NCBI GenBank assembly: GCA_035258605.1 | Contig: DATFXD010000311.1 | Coordinates: 1-23,810 of the forward strand | Reading direction: 5' to 3' | DNA length: 23,810 nucleotides | Source: AWTP1-13 sp035258605 | GTDB lineage: Bacteria; Pseudomonadota; Alphaproteobacteria; Rhizobiales; Hyphomicrobiaceae | Shown: positions 8,634-16,325 of the stretch, one piece after another | Layout of the letters: each line of letters opens with the position of its first letter | How positions within the stretch are numbered: position 1 is the stretch's first letter | Program-made: the position numbers and the translations under genes | The notes under the pieces: generated by a model | Told to the model about the DNA's origin: nothing | Databases searched by the model: none | Seen by the model: only the letters and a program-made list of their open reading frames with translations

Positions 8634-8813
8634 GGCAAAGGCGTGCGCTGGTCGTGCTGGGCCAAATCGCAATAGAGGTGGCCCAATGCTTGCCAAGTAG
8701 CAGCCGCGCCGGCGCCTCCTCCAATGGCCCACGATCGGCGTATACGGCCGTTGGCAGAAGGTCGCCATTGCACGTAGCCTTGGGTCGCCCACATGACGAC
8801 GACGGAGGATATC

Positions 8814-9593
8814 ATGAAGCTGCCGAGCCGCATCGTTGACTTGTCAACCCCACTCGATAACGAGACCGTGCTCGACCATCCTTTCATGCGGCCCAAAATC
8901 GAGTACCGCGGCAATGCCGAGAATGCCCCGATGTTGCTCGACAACTTCCCCGGGCTGCGGCAGGAGGACCTCCCCGATGGCGAGGGTTGGGCGTTCGAGA
9001 TCGTCCAGCTCAGCACACATAACGGCACCCACATGGACGCGCCCATGCACTTCCAGTCGAAATCGATCGATGGCCGACGCATGATGACGATCGACGAGGT
9101 GCCACTCGACTGGTTCTTTCGCCCGGGCATCAAGCTCGATTTCCGCAATCTGCCCGACGGCCATGTCGTGAGCGGCACAGAGCTTGCGGCAGAGCTGAAG
9201 CGGATCGGTCACGAGCTGAAACCGTTCGACATCGTCTTGGTGAACACACGGGCAGGAAGCTGCATCGGCACCGACGAGTACCTGACGGCCGGCATCGGGA
9301 TGGGCCGCGAAGCCACGCTTTATCTCACCTCGCGCGGCGTCCGCGTGACGGGTATCGACGCCTGGGGCTGGGACGCGCCGTTCACGCACATGCGCGAGCG
9401 CTGGTTGAGGTCACGCGACCCGAGCATCATTTGGGAGGGTCATAAGGCCGGACGCGAAATTCCCTACTGCCACATGGAGAAGCTTTGCAATCTCGATGAG
9501 CTTCCGGCGACAGGCTTCACCGTCGCCTGCTTTCCCTACAAGGTGAAAGGCGGATCGGCAGGCTGGACACGCGCCGTGGCGCTGTTCGATTGA
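8814..9593 (+). CDS. cyclase/kynurenine formamidase-family hydrolase, 259 aa
   Basis: Member of the cyclase family PF04199, metal-dependent amide/ester hydrolases that include bacterial kynurenine formamidase and isatin hydrolase. The diagnostic metal motif is present as HNGTHMDAPMHF (residues 69-80; H69, H73, D75 and H79). A distal GIDAWGWDAPF block and the EIPYCHMEKLCNLDELP region match the longer subfamily near 260 residues rather than the short KynB type. The ATG at 8814 has GGAGG five bases upstream; the alternative ATG at 8793 lies before that site. It is cytosolic. No kynurenine pathway gene is nearby, so the substrate is open. It converges with the hydroxyacid dehydrogenase gene, 59 bases apart, with no clear terminator between. 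Confidence 0.87.
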   Translation: MKLPSRIVDLSTPLDNETVLDHPFMRPKIEYRGNAENAPMLLDNFPGLRQEDLPDGEGWAFEIVQLSTHNGTHMDAPMHFQSKSIDGRRMMTIDEVPLDWFFRPGIKLDFRNLPDGHVVSGTELAAELKRIGHELKPFDIVLVNTRAGSCIGTDEYLTAGIGMGREATLYLTSRGVRVTGIDAWGWDAPFTHMRERWLRSRDPSIIWEGHKAGREIPYCHMEKLCNLDELPATGFTVACFPYKVKGGSAGWTRAVALFD

Positions 9594-9652
9594 GCCGCCA
9601 TGGCCCGTCGATTGTCGCCCATTTGGAGGTAGCCTTCCTGGAGCGTTCCTCG

Positions 9653-10660
9653 TCACGTTTGGCGTGGACGGCGAGATCGAACCCCCTCCCAAGCCGGCTT
9701 ATTCATCGGGAATGCAGGCATCGTGCCGTCTAGCGCGGCCAGAATTTGCTCGGCGGCGGAACGGGCAAGCAACAGTGATGCTTCGATCGTCGCGCCGGCG
9801 ATGTGCGGTGAAAAGGTGACCTTCGGGTTTTTCAGCAAGGGGTGATCGTTTGGCAGCGGCTCGGGATAGAAGGCGTCAATACCCGCGGCGAACAGATGCC
9901 CGTTATCGAGCGCGTTGTTCAAGGCGGAGAAGTCCAGAACCTGGCCGCGTCCGGTGTTGATGACGATGGCTCCCTTTGGCAGGGACGCCAACTCGCGCGC
10001 GCCGATCAGGCCGCGGGTCTCGGAAGTCAACTCCGGCACAAGCACCAGGATTTGGCTGACGCTGAGCATGGCGTGGAGATCGGACAGCATTTCGATGCCA
10101 GCCAGCTTCGCAACCCGGGGATTGACGTATGGGTCATAGCCAACGACGCGGCAATTGAACCCGTACTTCAGTTTGCGCGCGAGTTCCGAGCCGATGTACC
10201 CGACACCAACGATGCCGACGGTCCTGCCCTCAAGTTCCATGATCTCAAGACCCGACCGCGCGCTCCAGGCCGAGCCATCGCGAACGCCGCGATCACCCCA
10301 AAGCAGCTGTTTGGCGGTCGCCAGGATCAGCATGATGCTGTGCTCAGACACCGGCACGCGCCCGAAACCCTGGTGATTGACAACCAGGATGCCGCGCTCC
10401 GTTGCGGCTGCAATATCGATATTGTCGGTGCCGAAACCGGAGCTCGATACCACCACGAGGTCGTTACCGGCATCAAGGACATCGGCCGTGACACGCTCCG
10501 GAGTGCGCACCCAAAGTGCGCGCGCACCATAGAGCACCTGCTTCAGCTCATCCCTATTGGTACTGTCGACCACGACGACGTCGGCACCACCATCGGCCAG
10601 CATGTTATGGCCGGCGGGATGGTACATGGAGCGCCACAACACAACTCTACCCTTCGCCAC
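9653..10660 (-). CDS. NAD-dependent D-2-hydroxyacid dehydrogenase family protein, 335 aa
   Basis: It has the two-domain architecture of the D-isomer 2-hydroxyacid dehydrogenases (phosphoglycerate dehydrogenase, glyoxylate/hydroxypyruvate reductase, D-lactate dehydrogenase), which reduce 2-keto acids with NAD(P)H. The nucleotide-binding fold carries GVGYIG (152-157). The catalytic triad is visible: R238 in NTGRGQ, E267 in FYPEP and H286 in SPHIAG. The acid after strand 2 (GYDPY) suggests NAD rather than NADP. The frame is open from 10714, but the GTG at 10660 has an excellent GGGAGG seven bases upstream and aligns with family N-termini, so I use it. The specific substrate cannot be read from sequence. 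The gene diverges from the receiver-domain gene across a spacer of about 270 bases. Confidence 0.88.
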   Translation of the reverse strand: MAKGRVVLWRSMYHPAGHNMLADGGADVVVVDSTNRDELKQVLYGARALWVRTPERVTADVLDAGNDLVVVSSSGFGTDNIDIAAATERGILVVNHQGFGRVPVSEHSIMLILATAKQLLWGDRGVRDGSAWSARSGLEIMELEGRTVGIVGVGYIGSELARKLKYGFNCRVVGYDPYVNPRVAKLAGIEMLSDLHAMLSVSQILVLVPELTSETRGLIGARELASLPKGAIVINTGRGQVLDFSALNNALDNGHLFAAGIDAFYPEPLPNDHPLLKNPKVTFSPHIAGATIEASLLLARSAAEQILAALDGTMPAFPMNKPAWEGVRSRRPRQT

Positions 10661-10928
10661 CAGTTCGCCTCCCAACCACGATCCCCGCTCAATCCGTCGT
10701 GGTGAGCCTATCAAAGTGAGCTACCAAGGGGAATCCGCGTTCGACGGCGGAGGACGAGACGGGCACTGTACTCGGGAAGTATCAGCGCCGTGGTGACGCC
10801 ACCAAGGCAGTCAGAGATAGGCGTATCAGCCTGAGCCTAGGAGGTGACGCGGCCGCTGGCGCTTACACAGTGTTGGCAAGGGAGGAAACCAGCTAGATTG
10901 CCCGCCAGGGCAGCACCGGGGGAAGGTC
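10661..10928. promoter_or_regulatory. divergent intergenic region, hydroxyacid dehydrogenase / receiver protein
   Basis: The spacer between two divergent genes must hold both promoters. It contains the ribosome sites of both (GGGAGG for the minus gene, GGGGGAAGG for the plus gene). I cannot assign -35/-10 boxes or an operator with confidence. Confidence 0.4.
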
Positions 10929-11603
10929 ATGGACGGCATTCTTTCATTCGTGCAGGCGCACAAGCCCTATTTCGAGGCAGCGCAGGCCTTCAGTTCGGTC
11001 GTGAATCTCTTCGCGTGGCTGCTTGCCGTCCTGCTCCTGGTTTTTGCACTCCGCAAAAACCGTATCGAGAGCCTGACGGTCGGCCCCTTCAGCTTCCGTA
11101 TGATGAAGGAGGAGGCGATCATCGCCACCGCCACCGCCAGCAGAGCCTGGCAATCAACCTCCGGGGAAAAGGTCGATGTCCCGCGCATCCGTGCCACGGT
11201 CGATCGCGTCTTTACGCCCGAGACGCTCAACAATCTGACCGGCAAGGCCATTCTCTGGGTTGATGACAACCCAACCAATAACGAGCTCGCGGCGAGGGCG
11301 CTCAAAAAGTTTGGCCTCGATATCGTACAGGCGATCAGCACCGAGGCTGCCATAGCGGCGTTCCAGCGCCGCAAATTCGACCTTGTGATCTCGGACATGG
11401 GTCGAGGCGACGATATGCGCGCCGGCTACGGTTTGCTCAAGTTGCTCCGAGACAGCGGCAGCAAAGTGCCATTTTTTATCTTCGCGGGATCGGACACGCC
11501 GGAGTTTCGGCGCGAGGCCGCGGAACGCGGCGCCCAGCTGTCGACCAACGACATGCTCGAGCTGGTTGACCAAGTCGCTAAATACCTGGGCCCAACGTCG
11601 TAG
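10929..11603 (+). CDS. membrane-anchored receiver-domain (CheY-like) protein with degenerate switch residues, 224 aa
   Basis: The N-terminus has one transmembrane helix (about 24-41, VVNLFAWLLAVLLLVFAL) followed by a cytosolic linker. From about residue 106 comes a CheY-like receiver domain. ILWVDDNPTNN gives the acidic pair D112/D113 and DLVISDMGRGDD gives the phospho-acceptor D156. The usual Thr/Ser after strand 4 is Ala (FIFAGSD, A186), and the conserved Lys of the KP motif is replaced (GAQLSTND). There is no output domain, so it is neither a normal DNA-binding regulator nor a soluble CheY. No histidine kinase is nearby. The start is the ATG after GGGGGAAGGTC. It may be an atypical receiver working by protein contact; its partner is unknown. 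Confidence 0.82.
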   Translation: MDGILSFVQAHKPYFEAAQAFSSVVNLFAWLLAVLLLVFALRKNRIESLTVGPFSFRMMKEEAIIATATASRAWQSTSGEKVDVPRIRATVDRVFTPETLNNLTGKAILWVDDNPTNNELAARALKKFGLDIVQAISTEAAIAAFQRRKFDLVISDMGRGDDMRAGYGLLKLLRDSGSKVPFFIFAGSDTPEFRREAAERGAQLSTNDMLELVDQVAKYLGPTS

Positions 11604-11909
11604 CCCGTTGTTGCGACAACCAAGTTCCAGTTGATGAGCTGGCCGCTGCTAATCCGCCAAGAGCTGCAGTGGCTGCGGCAGCGCAGTAGACGGAGGCGCT
11701 CAACCGGAGTTGGGAAAACCGCGACAGCCGATCACCCATGTTGCTCCAGCTCGAACGGTGTGGGCACAAGGTCAAAGGCGATCGGTTGGCGCTTCGTGTG
11801 CTCTACAGCATAGCAAAGTCGAATACGGGCATAGTATGTGGCTAGCACGGAAGAATGCCGGTTGCGCACTACTTTCAACGTGCGGAGAAGCGCTACGGGA
11901 GGCGAACAT
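11604..11909. other. spacer with no convincing gene
   Basis: About 300 bases lie between the receiver-domain gene and the next small ORF. Short frames on both strands lack ribosome sites and motifs. A five-base stem (GTTGT/ACAAC around 11607-11620) after the receiver stop codon is too weak to call a terminator. Confidence 0.4.
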
Positions 11910-12230
11910 ATGGGCGAACGAGTTGGCATCGTGACGTTTCTAAACGCTTATGATGAGATCGCCGCTGATGGGCATCACTATAGCGGTTGCTTAGCAATAA
12001 TTGAGACTGATAACGGTCAAGCGTCTATCTTTCTCTACGCGACATCCGATCATCTAATTCAAGCATTGCTAACCTTTTACGCCGCGAAGACCCGAGTAAC
12101 TGTGGATTTCACTGAAGCGGCACCGGCAGCGTCGACACGCAACGATTTGCAAGAAAGCCGCGCCCGCGCGCAGACAATCTCTGATGAAGGCCCCTTCGAC
12201 CTTAGAGCTATCTGGACTACGCCCAAATGA
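11910..12230 (+). CDS. hypothetical protein, 106 aa
   Basis: I do not recognise this family. The ATG at 11910 follows a very good GGGAGG seven bases upstream, which argues for translation; the longer frame from 11838 is not supported. The first 70 residues look like a small alpha/beta or beta-rich soluble fold with alternating hydrophobics (RVGIVTFLNAYDEI, CLAIIETDNGQASIFLY). The C-terminus is polar. No signal peptide or membrane segment is present. Codon use is visibly more A+T-rich than in neighbouring genes (GCTTATGATGAG, ATAATTGAGACTGAT), suggesting relaxed selection or recent acquisition. It sits between a receiver-domain gene and a secreted peptidase gene with gaps that argue against an operon. 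Confidence 0.6.
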   Translation: MGERVGIVTFLNAYDEIAADGHHYSGCLAIIETDNGQASIFLYATSDHLIQALLTFYAAKTRVTVDFTEAAPAASTRNDLQESRARAQTISDEGPFDLRAIWTTPK

Positions 12231-12349
12231 CCCAGAGCGACCGGGCCAAAGGCATCACTCATAACGGTCGTGGGATCGCCCGTTAGCTGATCTGTGCTGA
12301 CCTGCAAACTGGACCACTCAGTGTGAGAAAATCGGCTTGGCGAGGGCAG

Positions 12350-13156
12350 ATGCGAGCCTGGAAGATGTTGCACGCGTTCGTTTCGGCATTGCTTTGCCTT
12401 GCCTCCCAGACGCTCACGGCGACGGCACAATTGACAACAGAAGGGGCTCCGCCGCGTGGGCTTACCGCCACGGTGCCACCGACGAAGGACGAGGCACCCC
12501 CGCCTATTTCAAGAGACGACGAGGTGCTGTTCTTGCGGCGCGTGCTGGCCGACACGGAGGATGTTTGGGAGCAAATCTTTCAGACTGCGGGGCGGCACTA
12601 TCCAAAGCCGAAGCTGGTAGTGTTCTCCGAGCTCACAAACACACGCTGTGGCATGGGTGAGGCTGCGATAGGTCCGTTCTATTGTTCAAGCGACCACGCG
12701 GTTTACCTCGACCTCGACTTCTTTCGTGCGCTAAGAGAGGAATACCATGCGCCGGACAATTTCGCTCAAGCGTATATAATCGCCCACGAAATCGGCCACC
12801 ACGTACAGAATGTGCTTGGTATCGCAGCCAAGGTAGAAGAGCTTACGAAACGCGCCGATCGGGTGCGCGGCAATGCCCTATCCGTGCGGGTCGAACTGCA
12901 GGCCGATTGCCTCGCAGGGGTCTGGGCGTACCGCACCAACCAAATGAGACACTCGCTCGAACCGGGCGACATCGAGTCTGGCCTCAACGCGGCGTCGCAG
13001 ATCGGCGACGATACATTGCAGAAACGTGACCAGGGAATCGTCGTACCCGAGACCTTTACGCATGGTACATCAGCGCAGCGTATGCGCTGGTTCCATCGGG
13101 GTCTCGACAGAGGCGAGTCGCTTGACTGCAATACCTTCGAGGCTAAGAGCTTGTGA
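12350..13156 (+). CDS. secreted neutral zinc metallopeptidase (PF04228, YpfJ-like), 268 aa
   Basis: Belongs to the putative neutral zinc metallopeptidase family PF04228. The zinc motif is AHEIGHHVQN (H146, E147, H150) and the second signature is VELQADCLAGVWA (from V181), which carries the acidic residue expected as third ligand. DTEDVWEQIFQ and CSSDHAVYLDLDFF match the family's conserved N-terminal blocks. A Sec signal peptide (about 1-26, MLHAFVSALLCLASQTLTATAQ in total) predicts export. Four cysteines in the mature part (C100, C112, C187, C260) could form two periplasmic disulfides. I use the ATG at 12350, preceded by GAGG; a GTG at 12323 and an ATG at residue 6 are alternatives. Physiological substrates of the family are not established. 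Transcription looks independent. Confidence 0.88.
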   Translation: MRAWKMLHAFVSALLCLASQTLTATAQLTTEGAPPRGLTATVPPTKDEAPPPISRDDEVLFLRRVLADTEDVWEQIFQTAGRHYPKPKLVVFSELTNTRCGMGEAAIGPFYCSSDHAVYLDLDFFRALREEYHAPDNFAQAYIIAHEIGHHVQNVLGIAAKVEELTKRADRVRGNALSVRVELQADCLAGVWAYRTNQMRHSLEPGDIESGLNAASQIGDDTLQKRDQGIVVPETFTHGTSAQRMRWFHRGLDRGESLDCNTFEAKSL

Positions 13157-13587
13157 TCGCCTGGGCCAGGAGGCAAATTTTTGAAGACAAATCCAACGTC
13201 CTTTCCTTCGTCACCCGGATGTACCCGGCACGCTGCCTGCCGATATCAACCTCGGTGGCATCTGCTGTAGTTAGAGAATTGTGGCCCGCAACCTGCGATG
13301 GGCGGGTGCGCCAGCACTAGCCATCCAGCGCAGGTGGTGGGGACTCCAGGGCCTGGCAATCCAGGAAAGTCGTGGTGAGGGGCGCGGCAAAGGCAGCGAT
13401 GGCACCGCCCTGGATGCCGCTGAAATGCATTTGGCCACCCCATCCCAGGCCTCGCCTCCGACGCCCACGGCCTTGACCTCGACGGCACCGCTCGCTGCAG
13501 CCGATTGCCACGTCGCTGTCCCTGCAACAAGCAAAGTGACGCGGCGTTACCGACGTACTCACAAACGATCGTTTAGCGGTGAGGCCA
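13157..13587. other. spacer upstream of tkt, possibly holding an eroded minus-strand gene
   Basis: About 430 bases lie between the peptidase and transketolase genes; the tkt promoter should lie in the distal part. On the minus strand between about 13317 and 13530 two overlapping frames have GC-rich third positions. One reads GAVEVKAVGVGGEAW and the other, after an apparent shift, MHFSGIQGGAIAAF, ending in TAG at 13317. No family is recognised, so an eroded gene is only a possibility. Confidence 0.35.
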
Positions 13588-15687
13588 ATGGCATCCTCAG
13601 CAATAACATCAAAGCCGGTCACAGGCGGCGCATCCCCCGCCATCGAGACCCGCTGCATCGACACCATTCGCACCCTCGCCATGGACGCGGTCGAGAAGGC
13701 CAACTCCGGCCATCCTGGCACGCCGATGGCGCTGGCACCCCTGATCTATACCCTCTGGCAACGCTTCCTTCGCTTTGATCCCAGCAATCCGCTGTGGCCC
13801 AACCGGGATCGCTTCGTGCTCTCCAACGGCCACGCCTCGATGTTGCTTTATGCCACCCTGCATCTGGCCGGCGTGACGTCGGTCGAGCTGCCCGACGGCC
13901 GGCGAGCGGCGGCCGTCTCGCTTGCCGACATCAAACGTTTCCGTCAGCTTGGCAGTCCCTGTCCGGGCCACCCCGAGTACGGGCGTACTGCCGGGGTCGA
14001 GACCACCACCGGCCCGCTTGGCCAGGGCTGCGGCACCAGCGTCGGTATGGCGCTCGCGGCACGTTGGCTCGGTCAGCACTTCAATCGGCCCGGCTACGGG
14101 CTGTTCGACTACCGGGTCTTTGCCGTATGCAGCGACGGCGACATGATGGAGGGGGTGACCAGCGAGGCAGCATCCTTCGCCGGGCATCAGCGGCTCAGCA
14201 ATCTCTGCTGGATCTATGACAACAATCGCATCACCATCGAGGGAGATACCGACCTCGCCTTCGACGAGGACGTGGCCAGCCGATTTCGCGCCTACGGCTG
14301 GAACGTCGAGCGCGTCGACGATGTCAACGACACCCAACGCCTGGCACAGGCGATCGAAAGGTTTGAAGCCGAGACCGATCGACCGACCCTGATTATCGTC
14401 ACCAGTCACATCGGCTTTGGCGCGCCGCACAAGCAGGACACCAACGCCGCGCATGGCGAGGCCCTGGGCGAAGATGAGGTGCGGCTCGCCAAACTGAGCT
14501 ACGGCTGGCCGCAGGATGCGCAGTTTTTTGTACCCGACGGCGTGCGGGAGCAGTTCGCGGCCGGCTTGGGAGAACGCGGCCCGCGCCTGCGCAAGGCGTG
14601 GGACGACCGCTTCGCCGCCTATTGCAGCAGTCATCCTCGAGCCGGCGAGGAGTTGATGGCCCTGCAGCGGCGCCAGCTGCCGAAGGACTGGGCGGCGGCG
14701 CTTCCGGTCTTTGCCAGCGATGCCAAGGCAATTGCCACACGCAATTCTTCGGGCAAGGTACTGAACGCCATCGCCGCCCGGTATCCCTGGCTGATCGGCG
14801 GTGCGGCGGATCTCGCACCATCCACCAAAACCACCCTATCTTTCACCGGTGCCGGCGATCTCGAGGCGGCGTCCGCCGGCGGGCGCAACCTGCACTTTGG
14901 CGTACGCGAACACGCCATGGGCGCGATCCTCAATGGATTGTCGCTGTCGGGCCTGCGCGCGTTCGGCGCCAGCTTCCTGATCTTTTCCGACTACATGAAG
15001 GCGGCGATCCGGCTTGCGGCGCTGATGGAGCTGCCCGTCATCTATGTTTTCACGCACGATTCGATAGGCCTAGGTGAGGACGGACCGACCCACCAGCCGA
15101 TCGAGCAATTGATCGCTCTGCGCACCATACCTGGGCTCATCACGCTGCGTCCAGCCGACGCCAACGAAGTAATCGAGGCGTGGCGAACGGTCATTGAACT
15201 CACTCACCAGCCGGCCTGTCTGGTGCTCAGTCGACAAGCCGTCCCGACCATCGATCGCGGTCGCTATGCGCCTGCTGCGAGCGTCCGCCGCGGTGCCTAC
15301 GTGCTAGCCGACACCGACGGCACTCCCGAGGTCATCCTGATCGGTAGCGGCAGCGAGGTGAGCCTTTGCCTTGCGAGCCGCGACCGGCTCAGCCGCGACG
15401 GCATTAAAGCGCGCGTCGTCAGCATGCCATCTTGGGAGTTGTTCGAGCAGCAAGAGGCGTCCTATCGCGACCGCGTCCTCCCTCCCCAGGTTGCGGCTCG
15501 GGTATCGGTGGAAATGGGCTCCATTATTGGCTGGGATCGTTACGTCGGCCGCTACGGTGAGCGCATTGGGATGCGCAGCTTTGGTGCCTCCGCCCCGCTC
15601 AAGGATCTGTTGCCGCATTTTGGTTTCACGGTCGAGGCGATCGTTGCCGCTGCCAGAAAAAGCATGCAAAGCGCGCACACTCGATAG
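13588..15687 (+). CDS. tkt: transketolase, 699 aa
   Basis: Thiamine-diphosphate transketolase, moving two-carbon units between pentose-phosphate and glycolytic sugars in the cytosol. Conserved landmarks are ANSGHPGTPM (H42), SNGHASMLLY (H82), TTGPLGQG, the cofactor motif CSDGDMMEG with YDNN about 27 residues on, GVREHAMGAI with the proton-relay glutamate, and DSIGLGEDGPTHQP. Length is normal and no active-site residue is missing. The ATG at 13588 follows GGTGAGG closely; an in-frame GTG at 13579 overlaps that site. It heads an operon whose next member, tal-pgi, begins 12 bases after the stop but is a remnant. The downstream order zwf-pgl-glk fits a pentose-phosphate operon. Confidence 0.96.
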   Translation: MASSAITSKPVTGGASPAIETRCIDTIRTLAMDAVEKANSGHPGTPMALAPLIYTLWQRFLRFDPSNPLWPNRDRFVLSNGHASMLLYATLHLAGVTSVELPDGRRAAAVSLADIKRFRQLGSPCPGHPEYGRTAGVETTTGPLGQGCGTSVGMALAARWLGQHFNRPGYGLFDYRVFAVCSDGDMMEGVTSEAASFAGHQRLSNLCWIYDNNRITIEGDTDLAFDEDVASRFRAYGWNVERVDDVNDTQRLAQAIERFEAETDRPTLIIVTSHIGFGAPHKQDTNAAHGEALGEDEVRLAKLSYGWPQDAQFFVPDGVREQFAAGLGERGPRLRKAWDDRFAAYCSSHPRAGEELMALQRRQLPKDWAAALPVFASDAKAIATRNSSGKVLNAIAARYPWLIGGAADLAPSTKTTLSFTGAGDLEAASAGGRNLHFGVREHAMGAILNGLSLSGLRAFGASFLIFSDYMKAAIRLAALMELPVIYVFTHDSIGLGEDGPTHQPIEQLIALRTIPGLITLRPADANEVIEAWRTVIELTHQPACLVLSRQAVPTIDRGRYAPAASVRRGAYVLADTDGTPEVILIGSGSEVSLCLASRDRLSRDGIKARVVSMPSWELFEQQEASYRDRVLPPQVAARVSVEMGSIIGWDRYVGRYGERIGMRSFGASAPLKDLLPHFGFTVEAIVAAARKSMQSAHTR

Positions 15688-15699
15688 CTGGTCGGCGCC

Positions 15700-16088
15700 A
15701 TGACGACAGGCCGGCGCACGCGACCATCACCCAATCCCCCGCTCATGCTGCGCGAGGCCGGGCAAGCCGTTTGGCTCGATGTCGTCGCGACACTTGCTTG
15801 CGGGTGGCTGCCTCAAGCGGCTGGTCGAACAGATGGGGACCGGTGTGACGTCAAATCCATCGATCTTCGGCAAAGCCATTGCCGGCACCGCCGATTTACA
15901 CGTGGGCTGTTCCAGTCCGGGCGCAACGCTACAGCTTTGGAACCATGACCTCGGCACGAGCCGCCTGCGATTTTGCGCTCGTGTCCGCGCGCGGACGTCT
16001 CGTGCGCATCGATCCTTTGCGCGATGTTGTGGCCAGGCTCAACGCCGCAGTCGCGGCAAGCTTTGTACGAGCGGCCGAGGTGACGTGA
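15700..16088 (+). pseudogene. tal-pgi: remnant of bifunctional transaldolase/glucose-6-phosphate isomerase gene (both ends kept)
   Basis: The first 37 codons from ATG 15700 read a transaldolase N-terminus (LREAGQAVWLD). The match then moves one base into another frame (from about 15779): LKRLVEQMGTGVTSNPSIF and GKAIAGTAD, the classic transaldolase start. From about 15925, in a third frame ending in TGA at 16086-16088, the sequence matches the C-terminus of the isomerase half of tal-pgi fusions: RYSFGTM, then CDFALVSARGRLVRI and RDVVARLNAAV. Intact fusions are about 930-950 residues; under 130 codons remain, with at least one frameshift and the whole catalytic middle gone. The start is 12 bases after tkt, and the end is 4 bases before the gnd remnant, so operon spacing is preserved. 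It cannot encode either enzyme. Confidence 0.85.
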
Positions 16089-16092
16089 GGCC

Positions 16093-16325
16093 ATGCAGCT
16101 CAGCGTGATTGGCCTCCAAAGCATGCGGCAGCCTTGCCGAGCCCGGCGAAAGGCTGCGGCAGGGTTAACGCGGCCAAACGAGCAGCAGGCCGTCCCGCCG
16201 AGCTCAATTCGGCGGCACTCTATGCCCACTTTCGCTCTCGCCAATCGGCAAGCTTTGCCGATAAGCTGATGCCGGCCATGCGCAACTCGTTCGGCGAACA
16301 TCTTGAGCCCAAGGCAGAACGATGA
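16093..16325 (+). pseudogene. gnd: remnant of 6-phosphogluconate dehydrogenase gene (both ends kept)
   Basis: The ATG at 16093, preceded by GTGAGG, reads MQLSVIGLQSMRQ. This corresponds to the NADP-binding start of decarboxylating 6-phosphogluconate dehydrogenases (usual form MQLGxIGLGxMG) with the glycine motif damaged. After an internal loss and frameshift the C-terminus appears from about 16203: LNSAALYAHFRSRQ, then FADKLMPAMRNSFGEH, matching the family's ALYxRFRSRQ...FAxKxLxAMRxxFGGH ending. Its TGA (16323-16325) overlaps the zwf ATG as ATGA. Intact GndA-type enzymes are about 300-340 residues; about 75 codons remain, without the substrate site. It cannot be active. Identification rests on the two ends plus operon position. 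Confidence 0.82.

Noticed and set aside
7818..8792. 324-codon minus-strand open frame
   Set aside because: Antisense to a methyltransferase with clear motifs and a good ribosome site; no family recognised.
11607..11620. Small inverted repeat GTTGT/ACAAC after the receiver-domain gene
   Set aside because: Five-base stem and no T run; too weak for a terminator.
13161..13187. CCTGG/CCAGG near a TTTTT run after the peptidase gene
   Set aside because: The loop is too small for the full stem, and the T run is several bases away.
13609..14634. 341-codon minus-strand open frame
   Set aside because: It is antisense to transketolase, whose sense-strand motifs are unambiguous; long antisense frames are expected in GC-rich DNA.
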